The translations under genes and the position numbers were made by a program. A stretch of 64,000 nucleotides of DNA from Nocardioides abyssi. GTDB taxonomy: Bacteria; Actinomycetota; Actinomycetes; Propionibacteriales; Nocardioidaceae. The notes under the pieces are model-generated. The model worked only from the letters and a program-made list of their open reading frames with translations, was not told the DNA's origin and ran no database searches. The stretch spans positions 62,001 through 126,000 of the forward strand of contig NZ_JAUHJR010000003.1 of NCBI RefSeq assembly GCF_030412915.1. The letters run 5' to 3'. Below are positions 31,685 through 41,227 of this stretch, in pieces (positions within the stretch are counted from its first letter, which is position 1; every line of letters starts with the position of its first letter).

Positions 31685-32859
31685 CGGTAGCGCAGGGTGG
31701 CGAGGTAGGACTCGGCGTTGCGCCGGGTCTCCCCCACCGAGTCGCCGCCGAACTTCTCGGTCACCGCGTCCGCGAGCACCAGCGCGACCATCGCCTCGGC
31801 GACGATGCCGGCCGCGGGGACCGCGCACACGTCGGAGCGCTGGTGGTGGGCGACGGCCTCCTCGCCGGTCGCGACGTCGACGGTGCGCAGCGCGCGGGGC
31901 ACGGTCGCGATGGGCTTCATCGCGGCCCGCACGCGCAGCACCTCGCCGGTGGTCATGCCGCCCTCGGTGCCGCCGGAGCGGCCGGAGACGCGGCGGATGC
32001 CCTCGTCGGTCGGGACGATCTCGTCGTGGGCGAGCGAGCCGGGGGTGGCGGCGAGCTCGAAGCCGTCGCCGACCTCGACGCCCTTGATCGCCTGGATGCC
32101 CATGAGAGCGCCGGCGAGCCGCGAGTCGAGGCGGCGGTCCCAGTGGACGTGGGAGCCCAGGCCCGGCGGCAGGCCGTGCACGACGACCTCCACGACGCCG
32201 CCGAGGGTGTCGCCGTCCTTGTGGGCGGCGTCGATGCGCTCGACCATCCGCTGGGACGTGTCGCCGTCCAGGCAGCGCACCGGGTCCTCGTCGAGCCGCG
32301 CGACGTCGTCGGCCTGCGGCCACAGCCCGTCGGGGGCGCGGACCCCGCCCAGCTCGATGACGTGGGAGACGATGCGGGCGCCGACGGCCTGCTCGAGGAA
32401 GTTGCTGGCCACCCGGCCCAGCGCGACACGGGCGGCGGTCTCACGGGCCGACGCGCGCTCGAGGATCGGCCGGGCGTCCTCGAAGTCGTACTTCTGCATG
32501 CCGGCGAGGTCGGCGTGGCCCGGGCGGGGCCGGGTCAGCGGCGCGTTGCGCGCCATCGTCGCCAGCTCCTCGGGGTCGACCGGGTCGGCGGCCATCACCT
32601 TGTCCCACTTGGGCCACTCGGTGTTGCCGACCTCGATCGCGACCGGGCCGCCCTGGGTCCGGCCGTGGCGGACGCCGCCGACGAGCGTGACCTGGTCCTG
32701 CTCGAACTTCATCCGCGCGCCGCGGCCGTAGCCGAGCCGGCGGCGGGCCAGGGAGTCCTGGATGTCGGAGGAGGTGACCTCGACGTGGGCGGGGAGGCCC
32801 TCGAGGATCGCGACCAGGGAGGGGCCGTGGGACTCGCCCGCGGTGAGCCAACGCAGCAT
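31681..32859 (-). CDS. aroC: Chorismate synthase
   Basis: Final shikimate-pathway step: EPSP to chorismate with reduced FMN. 392 residues. [21 protein letters not shown] opens the protein; [37 protein letters not shown] and [20 protein letters not shown] are family signatures, and [20 protein letters not shown] lies near residue 340. ATG 32859 lies 40 nt downstream of the prepilin peptidase gene. Confidence 0.98.
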   Translation of the reverse strand: MLRWLTAGESHGPSLVAILEGLPAHVEVTSSDIQDSLARRRLGYGRGARMKFEQDQVTLVGGVRHGRTQGGPVAIEVGNTEWPKWDKVMAADPVDPEELATMARNAPLTRPRPGHADLAGMQKYDFEDARPILERASARETAARVALGRVASNFLEQAVGARIVSHVIELGGVRAPDGLWPQADDVARLDEDPVRCLDGDTSQRMVERIDAAHKDGDTLGGVVEVVVHGLPPGLGSHVHWDRRLDSRLAGALMGIQAIKGVEVGDGFELAATPGSLAHDEIVPTDEGIRRVSGRSGGTEGGMTTGEVLRVRAAMKPIATVPRALRTVDVATGEEAVAHHQRSDVCAVPAAGIVAEAMVALVLADAVTEKFGGDSVGETRRNAESYLATLRYR

Positions 32860-32899
32860 GGGCGTCAGTCTCCCACGAGGCTCCGGCGCGACCGGACGC

Positions 32900-33706
32900 T
32901 CACCCGGTCACGAGACCGTCGAGCACCGGCTCCCCGATCCACACGCCCATCAGCGCCGCCACCAGCATGAACGGGCCGAAGGGGAACGCCTTGCGCTCCA
33001 CCACCCGCAGCAGCGACAGCAGGCCGCCGCCGACCCCGCCGAGCAGGAACCCGCCGTAGACCCCGACGAGCAGCTCGCCCCACCCGAGGTGGCCCAGCGC
33101 GATGCCGAGCAGGCCGGCCAGGCGGACGTCGCCGTAGCCCAGGCCGCGGGGGTGGACGAACCACAGCACGAAGAAGATGCCGCCCGCGACCAACCAGCCC
33201 CAGAAGGCGCGCACCAGGTCGTCGGTCCCGCCGGTCACCAGCCAGGTCACCAGCGTCAGCGCGATCGTGACGAGGTACGTCGGCGCGATGACCTTCGTCG
33301 GCAGCAGCCGCGTCCGCCAGTCGACGACCGCGAGCGCGACCGAGACCGGCACGAGCGGCACCAGCGGGAGCAGGTCCCACGTGGCCCCGACCGACCACCC
33401 GACGAGCGCGCCGGCCGCCGCGGAGGCGAGCGCCGCCCGCCACACCAGCCCGGGCAGCCGGGCGATGTCGACGTAGGGCTCCTTGGGTCCCTCGTCGTCG
33501 ACCGTCGGTGCAGCCGGGGTCGAGGGCGACGACCCGGACGGCGCGGCCGGCAGCACGGTCGGCAGCGGCACGTCCTGCTCGGCGACCGCGTCGTCGGTGG
33601 TGACCGGCTCCGGCTCGGGCACCCGGGCGATGAGCGCCGGCACGAGCAGCCCGAGGCCGCCGCAGAGGAGCGCCAGCGCGACGGTGGCGACGACCTGGTC
33701 GCTCAC
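32900..33706 (-). CDS. A24 family prepilin peptidase (TadV/PilD C-terminal domain type)
   Basis: Membrane aspartic protease that cleaves prepilin or pseudopilin leaders. 268 residues. A hydrophobic segment at the N-terminus is followed by a Pro/Ser-rich cytosolic or periplasmic linker (residues about 30-75) and then six to seven membrane helices. The two catalytic aspartates are visible in [10 protein letters not shown] near residue 125 and [11 protein letters not shown] near 190. The cysteine-rich methyltransferase half of bifunctional PilD is absent. No pilin or Tad secretion genes are in the window; it is inserted between aroE and aroC and overlaps aroE (GTGA). Confidence 0.88.
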   Translation of the reverse strand: MSDQVVATVALALLCGGLGLLVPALIARVPEPEPVTTDDAVAEQDVPLPTVLPAAPSGSSPSTPAAPTVDDEGPKEPYVDIARLPGLVWRAALASAAAGALVGWSVGATWDLLPLVPLVPVSVALAVVDWRTRLLPTKVIAPTYLVTIALTLVTWLVTGGTDDLVRAFWGWLVAGGIFFVLWFVHPRGLGYGDVRLAGLLGIALGHLGWGELLVGVYGGFLLGGVGGGLLSLLRVVERKAFPFGPFMLVAALMGVWIGEPVLDGLVTG

Positions 33707-34566
33707 CCCGCGCCCGTCCCCGATCCGGTCGCCGATCCGGTCGCCCGGCGCAGGGCGGCCTCACCGGCGGCACGCATCGCCGCCACCGACGGCAGCCGGC
33801 CGGTGAACAGCTCCACCTGGAGCGCCGCCTGGTGTACCAGCAGGTCGAGCCCGGCGACCAGCACCCGACCCGCACCGGTCCGGTCGTCGAGGACCGAGGC
33901 GGCCAGCGGGGTCGGCCAGGGGTCGTAGACGACCTCGAAGACCACCGGGACGCCGCGGCAGCCGTCGACCAGCACGTCGGTCTGCGCCGCGGCCGGGATC
34001 GTGGACACGACGACGTCGGCCACGGGCGCGTCGTCCAGCGACGCGAGCACGACCTCGGGCGCGGCGGGGTGGCGGCGTACGGCCTCGGCGGCCTCGGCGC
34101 CCCGGGCGGCCGACCTGACGTGCAGCGTCAGCCGCTCCGCGCCCAGGTCGCACAGGGCGAGGCCGGTCGAGGCGGCGGTGGCTCCCCCGCCCAGCACGGC
34201 ACCGGTGGTGACCGGGCCGGCGTGCCGCTCGCGGACCGCGGCGACCGCGCCGGGCAGGTCGGTGTTGTCGGCGAGCCTGCCGCCGGTCCCGCCCGCACCG
34301 CCCAGCACGAGGGTGTTGGCCGCGCCGACCAGGGTCGCGCGGTCGGTCACCTCGTCGGCCAGCCCCATCAGCTCGCGCTTGAGCGGCATGGTCAGCGACA
34401 GGCCGCGCCAGGTGTCGTCGAGCCCGGTGAGGAAGTCGGCGAGCCCACCGGCGGGCACCCGGACGGCGTCGTAGGTCCAGTCCAGGCCGAGCTCGGCGTA
34501 CGCCGCCCGGTGCAGCACCGGCGAGAGCGAGTGGGCGATCGGGTCGCCGAGGACGGCGCAGCGCAT
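33703..34566 (-). CDS. aroE: Shikimate dehydrogenase
   Basis: NADPH-dependent reduction of 3-dehydroshikimate. 287 residues. CAVLGDPIAHSLSPVLHRAAY has the Ser pair for shikimate, LSLTMPLKRELM the catalytic Lys, GAANTLV and DNTDLPG the substrate Asn and Asp, and GAVLGGGATAAST the Rossmann loop near residue 125. ATG 34566 shares a base with the mltG stop. It heads the shikimate genes in this unit. Confidence 0.95.
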   Translation of the reverse strand: MRCAVLGDPIAHSLSPVLHRAAYAELGLDWTYDAVRVPAGGLADFLTGLDDTWRGLSLTMPLKRELMGLADEVTDRATLVGAANTLVLGGAGGTGGRLADNTDLPGAVAAVRERHAGPVTTGAVLGGGATAASTGLALCDLGAERLTLHVRSAARGAEAAEAVRRHPAAPEVVLASLDDAPVADVVVSTIPAAAQTDVLVDGCRGVPVVFEVVYDPWPTPLAASVLDDRTGAGRVLVAGLDLLVHQAALQVELFTGRLPSVAAMRAAGEAALRRATGSATGSGTGAG

Positions 34567-35732
34567 CAGCAGCGGTCGGACTCGTTGGCGCAGTAGTCGT
34601 CGAGCTCCCCGCGGAAGGACAGGAACTCGTCGTAGGACTCGGTGAACTTGGTCTCGCCGGTCTCGAGGTTCACCGTCACGTAGAACAGCCACGGCCCGTC
34701 GGCCGGCGTCGTGGCGGCCTTGATCGCCGCGTCGCCCGGCGCCTCGATCGGCCCCGGCGGCAGGCCCGGCTGCTTGTAGGTGTTGTACGGCGAGTCCGCG
34801 ACCGAGTCGATCTCGGCGGTCGTCAGCCGGGCGATCGGGCTCTTGTCGAGGGCGTAGTTGACCGCCGCGTCGATCTGCAGCAGCCCGTTGGTGACGCCGT
34901 TGTCGGGGTTCTCGAGGCGGTTGTAGATGACCCGCGCGACCTTGGGCATGTCGTCGCCGCGGCCCTCGGCCTCGACCAGGCTGGCGACCGTCATCAGCTC
35001 GTGGGGGGTGTAGCCGAGCCGGTCGGCGGCCTCCTCGAGACCGGCCTCGTCGGCGGCCTGGCGCCACCGCTCCACCATGGCGGAGACCATGTCGACCGGC
35101 TTGGCGTTGGGGCCGAAGGAGTAGGTCGAGGGGAACAGGTAGCCCTCGGGGTTGCCGTCGGCGTAGTCGGGCAGGCCGATGCGGTCGGGCTGGGCGAGCA
35201 CCTTCTCGAACGCCGCGGCGCCGAACTCGGTCCGCTCGGCGAGGATCGCGACGACCTGGTCGACGTTGAGCCCCTCGGGGACCGTCACGGCGTTGGTGAC
35301 GATGTTGGCGGGGTCGACGAGCACGTCGATCGCGTCCTCGGCCGCCATCTCCCGCCTGAGCGGGTAGAACCCGACCTGGATCCCCGAGGAGTCGGGGTTG
35401 GCGCTCGCGGCGTCGATGCAGGCCTGGACCGACGCAACGACCTCGTCGGCCTTGAGCCCGCGGCAGATCGCGGCGCTGGAGTCGCCCTCGACGACCTCGA
35501 AGGCCACCTTGCCGGTTCCGGGGCCGGCGAAGTCGTCGGGGTCGGCGAACTGGTCCTCGACCCAGCCGATCCCCTTGGTCACCGCGAACCACAGGCCGCC
35601 GGCGACGATCGCCAGCGCGACCAGGACCGCCAGGCAGCCGGGCAGGTTGCGGCGCTTGCGGCGCCGGCGCCCGCCCTCGACGGGTCGCTCGCCGGGCAGC
35701 AGGGGCTCGCTCGGCTGGCTCGGGTCGCTCAC
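34566..35732 (-). CDS. mltG: Endolytic murein transglycosylase MltG
   Basis: Membrane-anchored lytic transglycosylase that ends nascent glycan strands. 388 residues. A basic cytosolic stretch (GGRRRRKRRN) precedes one membrane helix (CLAVLVALAIVAGGLWFAV, residues about 33-51). The periplasmic YceG domain has VTVPEGLNVDQVVAILAE, NPEGYLFPSTYSF, the catalytic Glu in LMTVASLVEAEG near residue 248, NGLLQIDAAVNYAL and SPYNTYKQPGLPPGPIE. Start is GTG 35732. Confidence 0.95.
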   Translation of the reverse strand: MSDPSQPSEPLLPGERPVEGGRRRRKRRNLPGCLAVLVALAIVAGGLWFAVTKGIGWVEDQFADPDDFAGPGTGKVAFEVVEGDSSAAICRGLKADEVVASVQACIDAASANPDSSGIQVGFYPLRREMAAEDAIDVLVDPANIVTNAVTVPEGLNVDQVVAILAERTEFGAAAFEKVLAQPDRIGLPDYADGNPEGYLFPSTYSFGPNAKPVDMVSAMVERWRQAADEAGLEEAADRLGYTPHELMTVASLVEAEGRGDDMPKVARVIYNRLENPDNGVTNGLLQIDAAVNYALDKSPIARLTTAEIDSVADSPYNTYKQPGLPPGPIEAPGDAAIKAATTPADGPWLFYVTVNLETGETKFTESYDEFLSFRGELDDYCANESDRC

Positions 35733-36220
35733 TGGGTCTCCTCGGGCTCCTCGGGCGCTGCCCGGACGATCTCGCCGGGGGCGGTCCCCGTCGCACGCTC
35801 GGTGTCGAGCGCGTGCTGCAGGATCAGGACTGCTGCGGCCTGGTCGACGACGGCCCGGCGCTTGCTGCCGGACCGACCACGGTCGCGGAGCATAGCCTCC
35901 GCCGACACGGTGGTCAGCCGCTCGTCGACGAGCCGCACCGGGGTCGGTGCGACCCGCTGCGCCAGCCGGTCGGCGAACTCACGCGTCTTGACCGCCGCCG
36001 GCCCCTCGCCGCCGGACAGGCTGCGCGGCAGCCCGACGACGACCTCGGCGACCTCGGACTCCGCAGCGATGTCGCGCAGGATCCGCGCGATCCGCGCGAG
36101 GTCGCCCTTGCCGCGGCGCACGGTCTCGACGGGCGTGGCGAGGAACCCGGTCGGGTCGCTGCGCGCCACGCCGATCCGGGCGTCGCCCGGGTCGATGCCG
36201 AGCCGTACGCCGTGCCTCAA
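35729..36220 (-). CDS. ruvX: Holliday junction resolvase-like / pre-16S rRNA nuclease (YqgF/RuvX)
   Basis: RNase H-fold nuclease of the YqgF family, implicated in 16S rRNA 5' maturation. 163 residues. LGIDPGDARIGVARSD has the first catalytic Asp, VVVGLPRSLSGGEGPAA the middle signature, and VRLVDERLTTVSAEAMLRDRG the Glu, with VDQAAAVLILQHAL providing the last Asp. The only start fitting the N-terminus is TTG 36220, which overlaps the alaS stop (TTGA). Confidence 0.93.
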   Translation of the reverse strand: MRHGVRLGIDPGDARIGVARSDPTGFLATPVETVRRGKGDLARIARILRDIAAESEVAEVVVGLPRSLSGGEGPAAVKTREFADRLAQRVAPTPVRLVDERLTTVSAEAMLRDRGRSGSKRRAVVDQAAAVLILQHALDTERATGTAPGEIVRAAPEEPEETQ

Positions 36221-38895
36221 GCGCGTGCCGTCCGCGCGACCTCGGTGGTCACCAGCGCGAGCGCCTCGTCGACCCGCGTCGCGTCGGTGCCGCCGCCCTG
36301 GGCCACGTCGTCCTTGCCGCCGCCCTTGCCGCCGACCAGCGGGCCGACCGCGCGGACCAGGGCGTTGGCCGAGAGGCCCCGCTCGCGGCCGGCGTCGTTG
36401 ACCGCCGCGACGACCGAGACCTTGCCGTCGGCCACGCCGACGACGACCACGACGCCGGGCTCGCCCTGGGGCAGCCGGCCGCGGACGTCCATCGCGAGCG
36501 TGCGCACGTCGCCGCCGGCGGCACCGTCGGCGCGGTGCGCCACCACGTGGACGCCGCCGACGACCTCGGCCGCGGCCGCGAGCTGGCCGCCCGCGGCGAG
36601 CAGCTGGGCCACCCGGGCCTTCTCGGCCTCCTTCTCGACCGCCCGCAGGCGGTCGACGAGCTCGGAGACCCGGCCGACGAGGTCGTCGGGCTGCGTCTTG
36701 AGCAGGCCGGTGAGCTGGCTGACGACGTCGCGCTCGCGGGCGAGGTAGGCGAAGCCCTCGACGCCGGTGAAGGCCTCGATGCGGCGGTTGCCGGAGCCGA
36801 CCGACGACTCGCCGGTGACGACGACCGTCCCGATCTGCGAGGAGTGGTCGACGTGCGTGCCGCCGCAGAGCTCGCGCGACCACGGGCCGCCGATCTCGAC
36901 CACGCGCACCTGGGAGTCGTCATACGTCTCGCCGAAGAGCGCGATCGCGCCCCAGTCCTTGGCCTCGGGGAGCGTCATGTACTGCCAGGAGACCGGCAGG
37001 TCGGCGCGCAGCGCGTGGTTGGAGACCTGCTCGATGTCGCGGACCTGCTCCGCGCTCAGCCCGGTCGTCCAGCCGAAGTCGAGGCGGAGGTATCCCGGGC
37101 GGTTGTAGGAGCCGGACTGCAGCGCGGTGGGGCCGAGCACCTCGCGCAGCGCCGCGTGGACCACGTGGGTGCCCGAGTGCGCCTGCCGCGCGCCGGTCCG
37201 CCACTCGGGGTCGACGCGGGCGTGCAGCGCCGCGGCGCCGGCGTCGAGCTCGCCGTCGACCACGCGGACCTGGTGCACCACCAGGCCGCGGACCGGCCGC
37301 TGGACGTCCAGCACCTCGAGCCGGCCGCCGTCGAACTCGATGATGCCCGCGTCGGCCGCCTGGCCGCCGGACTCGGCGTAGAACGGGGTGCGGTCGAGCA
37401 CCAGCTCGCCGACCTCGCCGGCGGCCAGCGAGCGCGCCGGCGCGCCACCGGAGAGCAGCGCCAGCGGGCGCGACTCGGTCTCGAGCGTCTCGTAGGCCAG
37501 CCACTCGGTGGGGCCGTGCGCGTCGAGGATGCCGCGGTAGACGCCGGTGTCGGCGTGCTGGCCCTTCTTGGAGCGGGCGTCGGCCTTCGCCCGCTCGCGC
37601 TGCTCGGTCATGAGCGCGCGGAAGCCGTCCTCGTCGACGCTCAGCCCGGCCTCGGAGGCCATCTCGAGGGTGAGGTCGATCGGGAAGCCATACGTGTCGT
37701 GCAGGGCGAACGCCTTGTCGCCGGTCAGCCGGGTCTCCCCCGACGCCTTCACCTGCTGGGCGGCCTGGTCGAAGATCTGCGTGCCGGCCTGGAGGGTCTT
37801 GCGGAAGGCGTCCTCCTCGGCGTACGCCACCCGGCTGATGCGCTCGAAGTCGGCCTCGAGCTCGGGGTAGGACGCCTTCATCCGGCTCATGCTGACCGGG
37901 AGCAGCTCGGGCAGGGAGCGGTCCTCGTAGCCCAGCAGCCGCATCGAGCGCACCGCGCGGCGCAGCAGCCGGCGCAGCACGTAGCCGCGCGCCTCGTTGC
38001 CCGGCGTGACGCCGTCACCGATGAGCATCAGCGCGCTGCGCACGTGGTCGGCGACGACGCGGAACCGGACGTCGTCCTCGGCGCTGGCGCCGTAGGCCCG
38101 GCCGGTCAGCTCGCTGGCCCGCTCGATGACGGGGAAGACCTCGTCGATCTCGTACATGTTCTGCTTGCCCTGGAGCAGGTAGGCGACCCGCTCCAGGCCC
38201 ATGCCGGTGTCGATGTTCTTCGCCGGCAGCGGGCCCTCGACGTCGAAGTCGTCCTTGGCCCGCACGGCGCTGAGCGACTCCTGCATGAAGACGAGGTTCC
38301 AGATCTCCAGGAACCGGTCCTCGTCGGCGTTCGGGCCCCCGTCGGGGCCGAATTCCGGCCCGCGGTCGACGTAGATCTCCGAGCACGGACCGCCCGGCCC
38401 GGGCACGCCCATCGACCAATAGTTGTCCTTGAGCCCGCGCTCCTGGATGCGCTCCTCGGGCAGGCCGGCGATCGAGCGCCACAGCTCGCGCGCCTCGTCG
38501 TCGCTCGGCAGCACCGTGACCCAGATCTTCTCGGGGTCGAAGCCGAGGCCGCCCTCCTCGACGGAGCCGGTGATCAGGCTCCAGGCGAAGCGGATCGCCC
38601 CCTCCTTGAAGTAGTCGCCGAAGGAGAAGTTGCCGCACATCTGGAAGAACGTGCCGTGCCGCGTGGTCTTGCCGACCTCCTCGATGTCGAGGGTGCGCAC
38701 GCACTTCTGCACGCTCACGGCGCGGTCGTAGGGCGCGCTCTCCTGGCCGAGGAAGTACGGCTTGAACGGCACCATGCCGGCGTTGACGAACAGCAGGTTG
38801 GGGTCGTCGAGCAGCAGCGACGCGGACGGGACGACCGTGTGCGCGTTGGCCTCGAAGTGGGCCACGAACCGCCGGCGGATCTCCGCGGTCTCCAT
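36217..38895 (-). CDS. alaS: Alanyl-tRNA synthetase
   Basis: Charges tRNA-Ala and edits mischarged Ser/Gly. 892 residues, full length. METAEIRRRFVAHFEANAH opens the class II core; TFFQMCGNFSFGDYFKEGAI and NKxDTG-type NIDTGMGLERVAYLLQG are catalytic. The editing domain has HSGTHVVHAALREVLG near residue 570 and the zinc motif ELCGGTHVDHSSQIG near 670. The C-terminal oligomerisation domain has GGKGGGKDDVAQGGG near 860. ATG 38895 shares a base with the preceding stop. Confidence 0.98.
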   Translation of the reverse strand: METAEIRRRFVAHFEANAHTVVPSASLLLDDPNLLFVNAGMVPFKPYFLGQESAPYDRAVSVQKCVRTLDIEEVGKTTRHGTFFQMCGNFSFGDYFKEGAIRFAWSLITGSVEEGGLGFDPEKIWVTVLPSDDEARELWRSIAGLPEERIQERGLKDNYWSMGVPGPGGPCSEIYVDRGPEFGPDGGPNADEDRFLEIWNLVFMQESLSAVRAKDDFDVEGPLPAKNIDTGMGLERVAYLLQGKQNMYEIDEVFPVIERASELTGRAYGASAEDDVRFRVVADHVRSALMLIGDGVTPGNEARGYVLRRLLRRAVRSMRLLGYEDRSLPELLPVSMSRMKASYPELEADFERISRVAYAEEDAFRKTLQAGTQIFDQAAQQVKASGETRLTGDKAFALHDTYGFPIDLTLEMASEAGLSVDEDGFRALMTEQRERAKADARSKKGQHADTGVYRGILDAHGPTEWLAYETLETESRPLALLSGGAPARSLAAGEVGELVLDRTPFYAESGGQAADAGIIEFDGGRLEVLDVQRPVRGLVVHQVRVVDGELDAGAAALHARVDPEWRTGARQAHSGTHVVHAALREVLGPTALQSGSYNRPGYLRLDFGWTTGLSAEQVRDIEQVSNHALRADLPVSWQYMTLPEAKDWGAIALFGETYDDSQVRVVEIGGPWSRELCGGTHVDHSSQIGTVVVTGESSVGSGNRRIEAFTGVEGFAYLARERDVVSQLTGLLKTQPDDLVGRVSELVDRLRAVEKEAEKARVAQLLAAGGQLAAAAEVVGGVHVVAHRADGAAGGDVRTLAMDVRGRLPQGEPGVVVVVGVADGKVSVVAAVNDAGRERGLSANALVRAVGPLVGGKGGGKDDVAQGGGTDATRVDEALALVTTEVARTARA

Positions 38896-39269
38896 CAGGT
38901 GGTGCCTTCCTCGTGTGCTTCGTGGGTGGTGTGACCGGCTGGTCGAGGAGGGCGGGCAGCGCCCGTCCCGAGACCCGCCGGGGTGGTCGTGGTGGTCGCG
39001 GTGGTGGTGCTGGTGGGGGTGGCCGGGGCCGCCGGAGCCGCCAGCTCGGGCGTCCCGGCGGGGGTGAGCCCGAGCCGGGCGCGCAGGTCGACCTCGGCGT
39101 CGGCCTTGCCCTGGGCGACCTCGTCGCGGAGCAGCCGGGCGCCGTGCGTGAGGCCGTTCCACCGGTCGCGGAGCCCGTCGGCGGTGAGCGCCTCGGCGGC
39201 GCGGCGGCCACGCACCATGGCGTAGACCCCCGTTCCGGCCCCGGCGACGAACCAGAGGCCGCGGCTCAT
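38895..39269 (-). CDS. DUF6167-like small membrane-associated protein
   Basis: 124 residues. One short hydrophobic N-terminal segment (GLWFVAGAGTGVYAMV) is followed by a charged region (RGRRAAEALTADGLRDRWNG, GARLLRDEVAQGKADAEVDL) and a Thr/Pro/Ala-rich tail. In actinobacteria such proteins lie between rarA and alaS; I name the family from memory and with caution. The last 30 residues are low-complexity, and codons for GLGTGAARPPRPA are made from a half copy of the genome's palindromic repeat, suggesting that the 3' end was altered by insertion. Confidence 0.75.
   Translation of the reverse strand: MSRGLWFVAGAGTGVYAMVRGRRAAEALTADGLRDRWNGLTHGARLLRDEVAQGKADAEVDLRARLGLTPAGTPELAAPAAPATPTSTTTATTTTTPAGLGTGAARPPRPAGHTTHEAHEEGTT
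38938..38975. repeat. Half copy of the CCGCTGGTYGAGG palindromic element inside a coding region
   Basis: GCTGGTCGAGGAGG, then a GGGCG/CGCCC hairpin, then GTCCCGAGACC: the left half of the element seen at 1963-2446. The right half (GGTYTCGAGAC...CTCAACCAGC) is absent. It lies wholly within the 3' end of the gene at 38895-39269. Confidence 0.75.
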
Positions 39270-39817
39270 GCCGCGCCAGCCTCGGGGCTGGGCTCGGCGG
39301 CGCGCCGCCGGGCCTCCCAGTCGCGGCGTGCGGCGCGCTGGTCCGCGCGCCGCTGCTTGCGCGAGCGGCGGACCTCGCGCCTGACCTCGAAGCGGACGCG
39401 GTTGCGGGTCTCCGGCGCCAGGGCCCGGCGCAGCCCGGCAGCCAGCGAGCCGACCTGCACGACGGACTCGCGCAGCACGACGTCCGCGAAGAGCGGTGCG
39501 GGTACGACGGGTGCCCGGTCGGCCGCCGCGGGCCCGGCGCCGTCGGGGGCGTCGAGGTCCCCGACGCGGGTGATCACGTACTCCTCCGCGGGGCGGGTGG
39601 CCGGGGGCGCGTCGCTCGCGAGCAGGCGCTGCTCGACGGCCTCGACGCGGGCCCGGAGCTCCTCGGCCTCGACCCGCGCGCGGGCGGCGGCCTGCTCGGC
39701 GCGGCGCCGGCCGCGTGCGGCGGTCACCCCGAGGACGAGCGTGACCGCGAGCAGGACCAGCAGCGCCACGGCTGCCGCGACCACCGCCCAGACCGGCAGG
39801 CTCCACTCCTCGACCAT
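39266..39817 (-). CDS. Single-pass membrane protein with coiled coil, unknown function
   Basis: 183 residues. One membrane helix (VWAVVAAAVALLVLLAVTLVLGV, residues about 9-31) is followed by a basic/acidic coiled coil (RRRAEQAAARARVEAEELRA) and a variable linker. It ends with a highly basic helix (RFEVRREVRRSRKQRRADQR) and an acidic tail. No family is recognised with confidence; DUF948-like or generic actinobacterial rarA-alaS intergenic proteins are candidates. It overlaps the next gene (ATGA) and follows rarA by 11 nt. Confidence 0.7.
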   Translation of the reverse strand: MVEEWSLPVWAVVAAAVALLVLLAVTLVLGVTAARGRRRAEQAAARARVEAEELRARVEAVEQRLLASDAPPATRPAEEYVITRVGDLDAPDGAGPAAADRAPVVPAPLFADVVLRESVVQVGSLAAGLRRALAPETRNRVRFEVRREVRRSRKQRRADQRAARRDWEARRRAAEPSPEAGAA

Positions 39818-39828
39818 GGTGCCCGACC

Positions 39829-41217
39829 CTACCGTCCGGACCGCTTGCCCTTCGCGGCCGGACCGCCCGCGCCGCGCACCAGGCGGCGTACCCGCTGCCA
39901 CCGCTCCTTGACCGCGGCCTCGGCGCCCAGCGAGGTCGGCTGGTAGTACTCGCGGTCGAGCACGACGTCGGGTGCGTACTGCTGCTCGGCGACGCCGAAG
40001 GGCTCGTCGTGGCTGTACTTGTACGTCGACCCGTGGCCGAGCTTCTTGGCCCCGGAGTAGTGCGCGTCGCGCAGGTGCGCGGGGACCGGACCGATCTTGC
40101 CCGCACGCACGTCGGCGACGGCGGCGCCGATGGCGGTCGTGACGGCGTTCGACTTCGGCGCGACCGCCAGGGCGATCGTCGCGTGCGCGAGGGTCAGCTG
40201 TGCCTCGGGCATGCCGATCAGCTGCACCGTCTGGGCCGCGGCCACCGCGGTCGGCAGGGCGGTCGGGTCCGCGAGGCCGATGTCCTCGCTGGCGAGGATC
40301 ATCAGCCGGCGCGCGATGAAGCGGGGGTCCTCCCCCGCCTCCATCATCCGGGCGAGGTAGTGCAGCGCGGCGTCGGCGTCGGAGCCGCGCACGGACTTGA
40401 TGAAGGCGCTGGTCACGTCGTAGTGCTGGTCGCCCTGGCGGTCGTAGCGGACCGCGGCCTGGTCGACGGCGGTCTCGGCCATCTCGAGGGTCACCACGTC
40501 GGACCCGCGGGCCGAGGCGGCCCCGGCCGCGGCCTCGAGGTAGGTCAGCGACCGCCGGGCGTCGCCGCCCGCGAGACGGACCAGGTGCTCGAGCGCCTCC
40601 TCCTCGACGGTGAAGCGTCCGTCGAGCCCGCGCTCGTCGACCAGCGCCTGGTCGAGCACCCCGCGGATGTGGTCGTCGGTCAGCGACTCCAGCCGCAGAA
40701 GCAGGCTGCGGGAGAGCAGCGGGGATATGACGCTGAAGAACGGGTTCTCGGTGGTGGCCGCCACCAGCGTCACCCAGCGGTTCTCCACGCCTGGGAGCAG
40801 CGCGTCCTGCTGGGCCTTGCTGAACCGGTGCACCTCGTCGACGAAGAGCACGGTCTCCCGCCCGGTCGCCACCAGCTCCGCGCGGGCGGTGTCGATGGCC
40901 GCGCGCACCTCTTTCACCCCGGCCGAGACCGCGGAGACCTCGACGAAGCGCCGGTCGGTCTGCTGGCTCACGATCGAGGCGATCGTGGTCTTTCCGGTGC
41001 CGGGCGGGCCCCACAGCAGCAACGACATCGACTGCTCGTTCTCGATCAGCTGGCGCAGCGGCGCACCGGGGGCGCGCAGCTGCTCCTGGCCGACGAGCTC
41101 GTCGAGGGTCCGCGGACGCATCCGCACCGCGAGGGGGCTGGACGCGTGGGCCGCCGACGACAAGGAGCCGCGGCCGGTGACCGGCCGCGGCTCCTCCGCG
41201 TCGAACAGCCCTTCCAC
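39829..41217 (-). CDS. rarA: Replication-associated recombination protein A (MgsA/RarA AAA ATPase)
   Basis: Clamp-loader-like ATPase acting at stalled forks. 462 residues. [19 protein letters not shown] near residue 30, Walker [18 protein letters not shown] near 72, Walker [17 protein letters not shown] near 120, sensor ATTENPFF, and the tetramerisation end [16 protein letters not shown] with KYSHDEP. GTG 41217 was chosen because MEGLFDA resembles the usual N-terminal LFD motif. Codons 8-18 (EPRPVTGRG region) are encoded by a perfect 33-nt DNA palindrome. Starts 11 nt after the ABC ATPase gene. Confidence 0.95.
   Translation of the reverse strand: MEGLFDAEEPRPVTGRGSLSSAAHASSPLAVRMRPRTLDELVGQEQLRAPGAPLRQLIENEQSMSLLLWGPPGTGKTTIASIVSQQTDRRFVEVSAVSAGVKEVRAAIDTARAELVATGRETVLFVDEVHRFSKAQQDALLPGVENRWVTLVAATTENPFFSVISPLLSRSLLLRLESLTDDHIRGVLDQALVDERGLDGRFTVEEEALEHLVRLAGGDARRSLTYLEAAAGAASARGSDVVTLEMAETAVDQAAVRYDRQGDQHYDVTSAFIKSVRGSDADAALHYLARMMEAGEDPRFIARRLMILASEDIGLADPTALPTAVAAAQTVQLIGMPEAQLTLAHATIALAVAPKSNAVTTAIGAAVADVRAGKIGPVPAHLRDAHYSGAKKLGHGSTYKYSHDEPFGVAEQQYAPDVVLDREYYQPTSLGAEAAVKERWQRVRRLVRGAGGPAAKGKRSGR
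41163..41195. repeat. Perfect 33-nt palindrome in the rarA 5' end
   Basis: AGGAGCCGCGGCCGGT and ACCGGCCGCGGCTCCT are exact complements around one central base (16-bp arms). It lies 33 nt after the ABC-transporter stop, inside rarA codons 8-18, in a linker that is variable in the family. It may serve as a terminator for the transporter genes or as a translation-control hairpin. Confidence 0.7.
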
Positions 41218-41227
41218 GAGGTGGGGC

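Noticed and set aside
38896-40106. Long minus-strand frame starting at 40106 through the small membrane-protein genes
   Set aside because: Only its final 124 codons from ATG 39269 have coding character; the upstream part is a shadow of rarA and the coiled-coil gene.
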